Assembly: GCF_014698035.1 (NCBI RefSeq)
Contig: NZ_JACJSF010000043.1
Location: 1 to 62,652, forward strand
Direction: 5' to 3'
DNA from: Desmonostoc muscorum FACHB-395
GTDB lineage: Bacteria > Cyanobacteriota > Cyanobacteriia > Cyanobacteriales > Nostocaceae
DNA length: 62,652 nt
Numbering within the stretch: the first letter of the stretch is position 1; each line of letters starts with the position of its first letter. The position numbers and the translations under genes were made by a program. The notes beneath the pieces are model-generated. The model was not told where the DNA came from, searched no databases, and worked only from the letters and a program-made list of their open reading frames with translations. Below, in pieces: positions 62,108 to 62,652 of this stretch.

Positions 62108-62652
62108 TCAAAGATCCATCAAGTTTAAAGCGCTACTGTCATTAGGTCTAGCTTTGAGATAGCGATCGGTGATGGCTAAATTGGCATGACCCAAAGTTTC
62201 TTTCACCAGCACTGGATTAGTCCCGCGCTCAATAGCGTGAGAACCGTGGGCATGACGTAACCAGTGAGCCGAAACCAGTTCGCTTAATCCGGCTTCGAGT
62301 GCGATCGCTTTAACAATCGGGTGCAAGTTTTGACGGTCAAGGTGTCCCCCCTTTTGACTTGGAAACACTGCTTGATTGGAGTGAGCCGAAGCTTTGAACT
62401 CCATTAATTCCGTCCAGAGTTTCTGCTTAATGAGAATTGTCCGATTTTTGCTGCCCTTGGCTTTACGAACATACACCTGACCACTGTCGCCACGGGATGT
62501 CAAATCTCCCCAAGTCAGATCACAGATTTCACTTGCCCGTAACCCTGCCTGATACAGGAGTTTGATAATTAACAAATTACGTAGGGCTGTGTACTGGCGC
62601 TTAGGAGTTTTAGCATCAGTTAAATGCTTAGAAGCTGCTCTTACCAACAATT
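62108..62652 (-). CDS. Tyrosine recombinase, N-terminus beyond the window
   Basis: 181 residues in the window, open to the right edge. The catalytic domain is visible: Arg in AGLRASEICDL, Lys in VRKAKGSKNR, His-X-X-Arg in HWLRHAHG, His in TLGHANL and the nucleophilic Tyr in TDRYLKARP. All key residues are present. XerC/XerD-like recombinases resolve plasmid dimers or integrate elements. Its position beside CyRepA1 fits a plasmid maintenance module. The N-terminal core-binding domain is outside the window. Confidence 0.9.
   Translation of the reverse strand, partial: LLVRAASKHLTDAKTPKRQYTALRNLLIIKLLYQAGLRASEICDLTWGDLTSRGDSGQVYVRKAKGSKNRTILIKQKLWTELMEFKASAHSNQAVFPSQKGGHLDRQNLHPIVKAIALEAGLSELVSAHWLRHAHGSHAIERGTNPVLVKETLGHANLAITDRYLKARPNDSSALNLMDL

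Overview
The window looks like part of a plasmid from a filamentous, probably Nostoc-like, cyanobacterium. The evidence is a CyRepA1-type replication gene beside a tyrosine recombinase at the right end, frequent GCGATCGC (HIP1) octamers, cyanobacterial families (DUF1822, CHAT-CHASE2, DUF928-like, haemagglutinin-type TPS proteins, zinc-ribbon Ser/Thr kinases) and many short cyanobacterial palindromic repeats. The species cannot be named from the sequence alone.

Left edge (1-2388): a tnsA-like gene runs off the window. Its transposon ends at 594 next to four roughly 20-bp sites. Then comes a gene-free stretch that resolves into four tiny Tn7-like elements, some nested in others. Each has TGT...ACA ends and a perfect 5-bp target duplication: 691-1788, with 709-1095 and 1178-1544 inside it, and 1823-2148 inside an older end relic.

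Main block (2389-40346, all minus strand): a protease island. It holds eight CHAT-domain genes, a caspase-like (C14) protease and a subtilisin-like (S8) protease, mostly with TPR or WD40 repeats and export signals. One CHAT gene is split by a 1,677-bp insertion sequence. Another, 28415-29821, has lost both catalytic residues. The 2,126-residue protein at 22013-28393 fuses about 32 WD40 repeats to TPRs and CHAT. At the upstream end of the block are a possible HTH/sigma-like gene and a DUF1822 gene with overlapping start and stop, and a CHAT-CHASE2 membrane protein similarly coupled to a DUF928-like protein. A conserved stretch of about 35 bp (TTTTGCATAACCTC, then a spacer, then AGAGATATA) lies 40-90 bp upstream of four or five of these genes and once in the divergent region near 40.5 kb. 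It looks like a shared promoter or operator.

Middle (40744-47712): a small HTH protein, a PhyH-type dioxygenase followed by two EamA/DMT transporters, a plasmid-type DNA-binding-like protein and a methyltransferase, separated by repeats and remnants.

Right part (47920-57562): a TPS-domain secreted protein in tandem with a ninth CHAT gene, a FecR-like exported protein convergent with it, a zinc-ribbon/kinase/TM/TPR protein, and an NB-ARC ATPase with a vMAP-like N-terminus. 58106-62652 is the replication and recombination module.

Taken together, the island could couple sensing modules (WD40, TPR, CHASE2, kinase, NB-ARC) to a set of cysteine and serine proteases, as in a signalling, cell-death or defence network. 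That role is inference. The domain content, catalytic residues, nested insertions and shared upstream element are read directly from the sequence.
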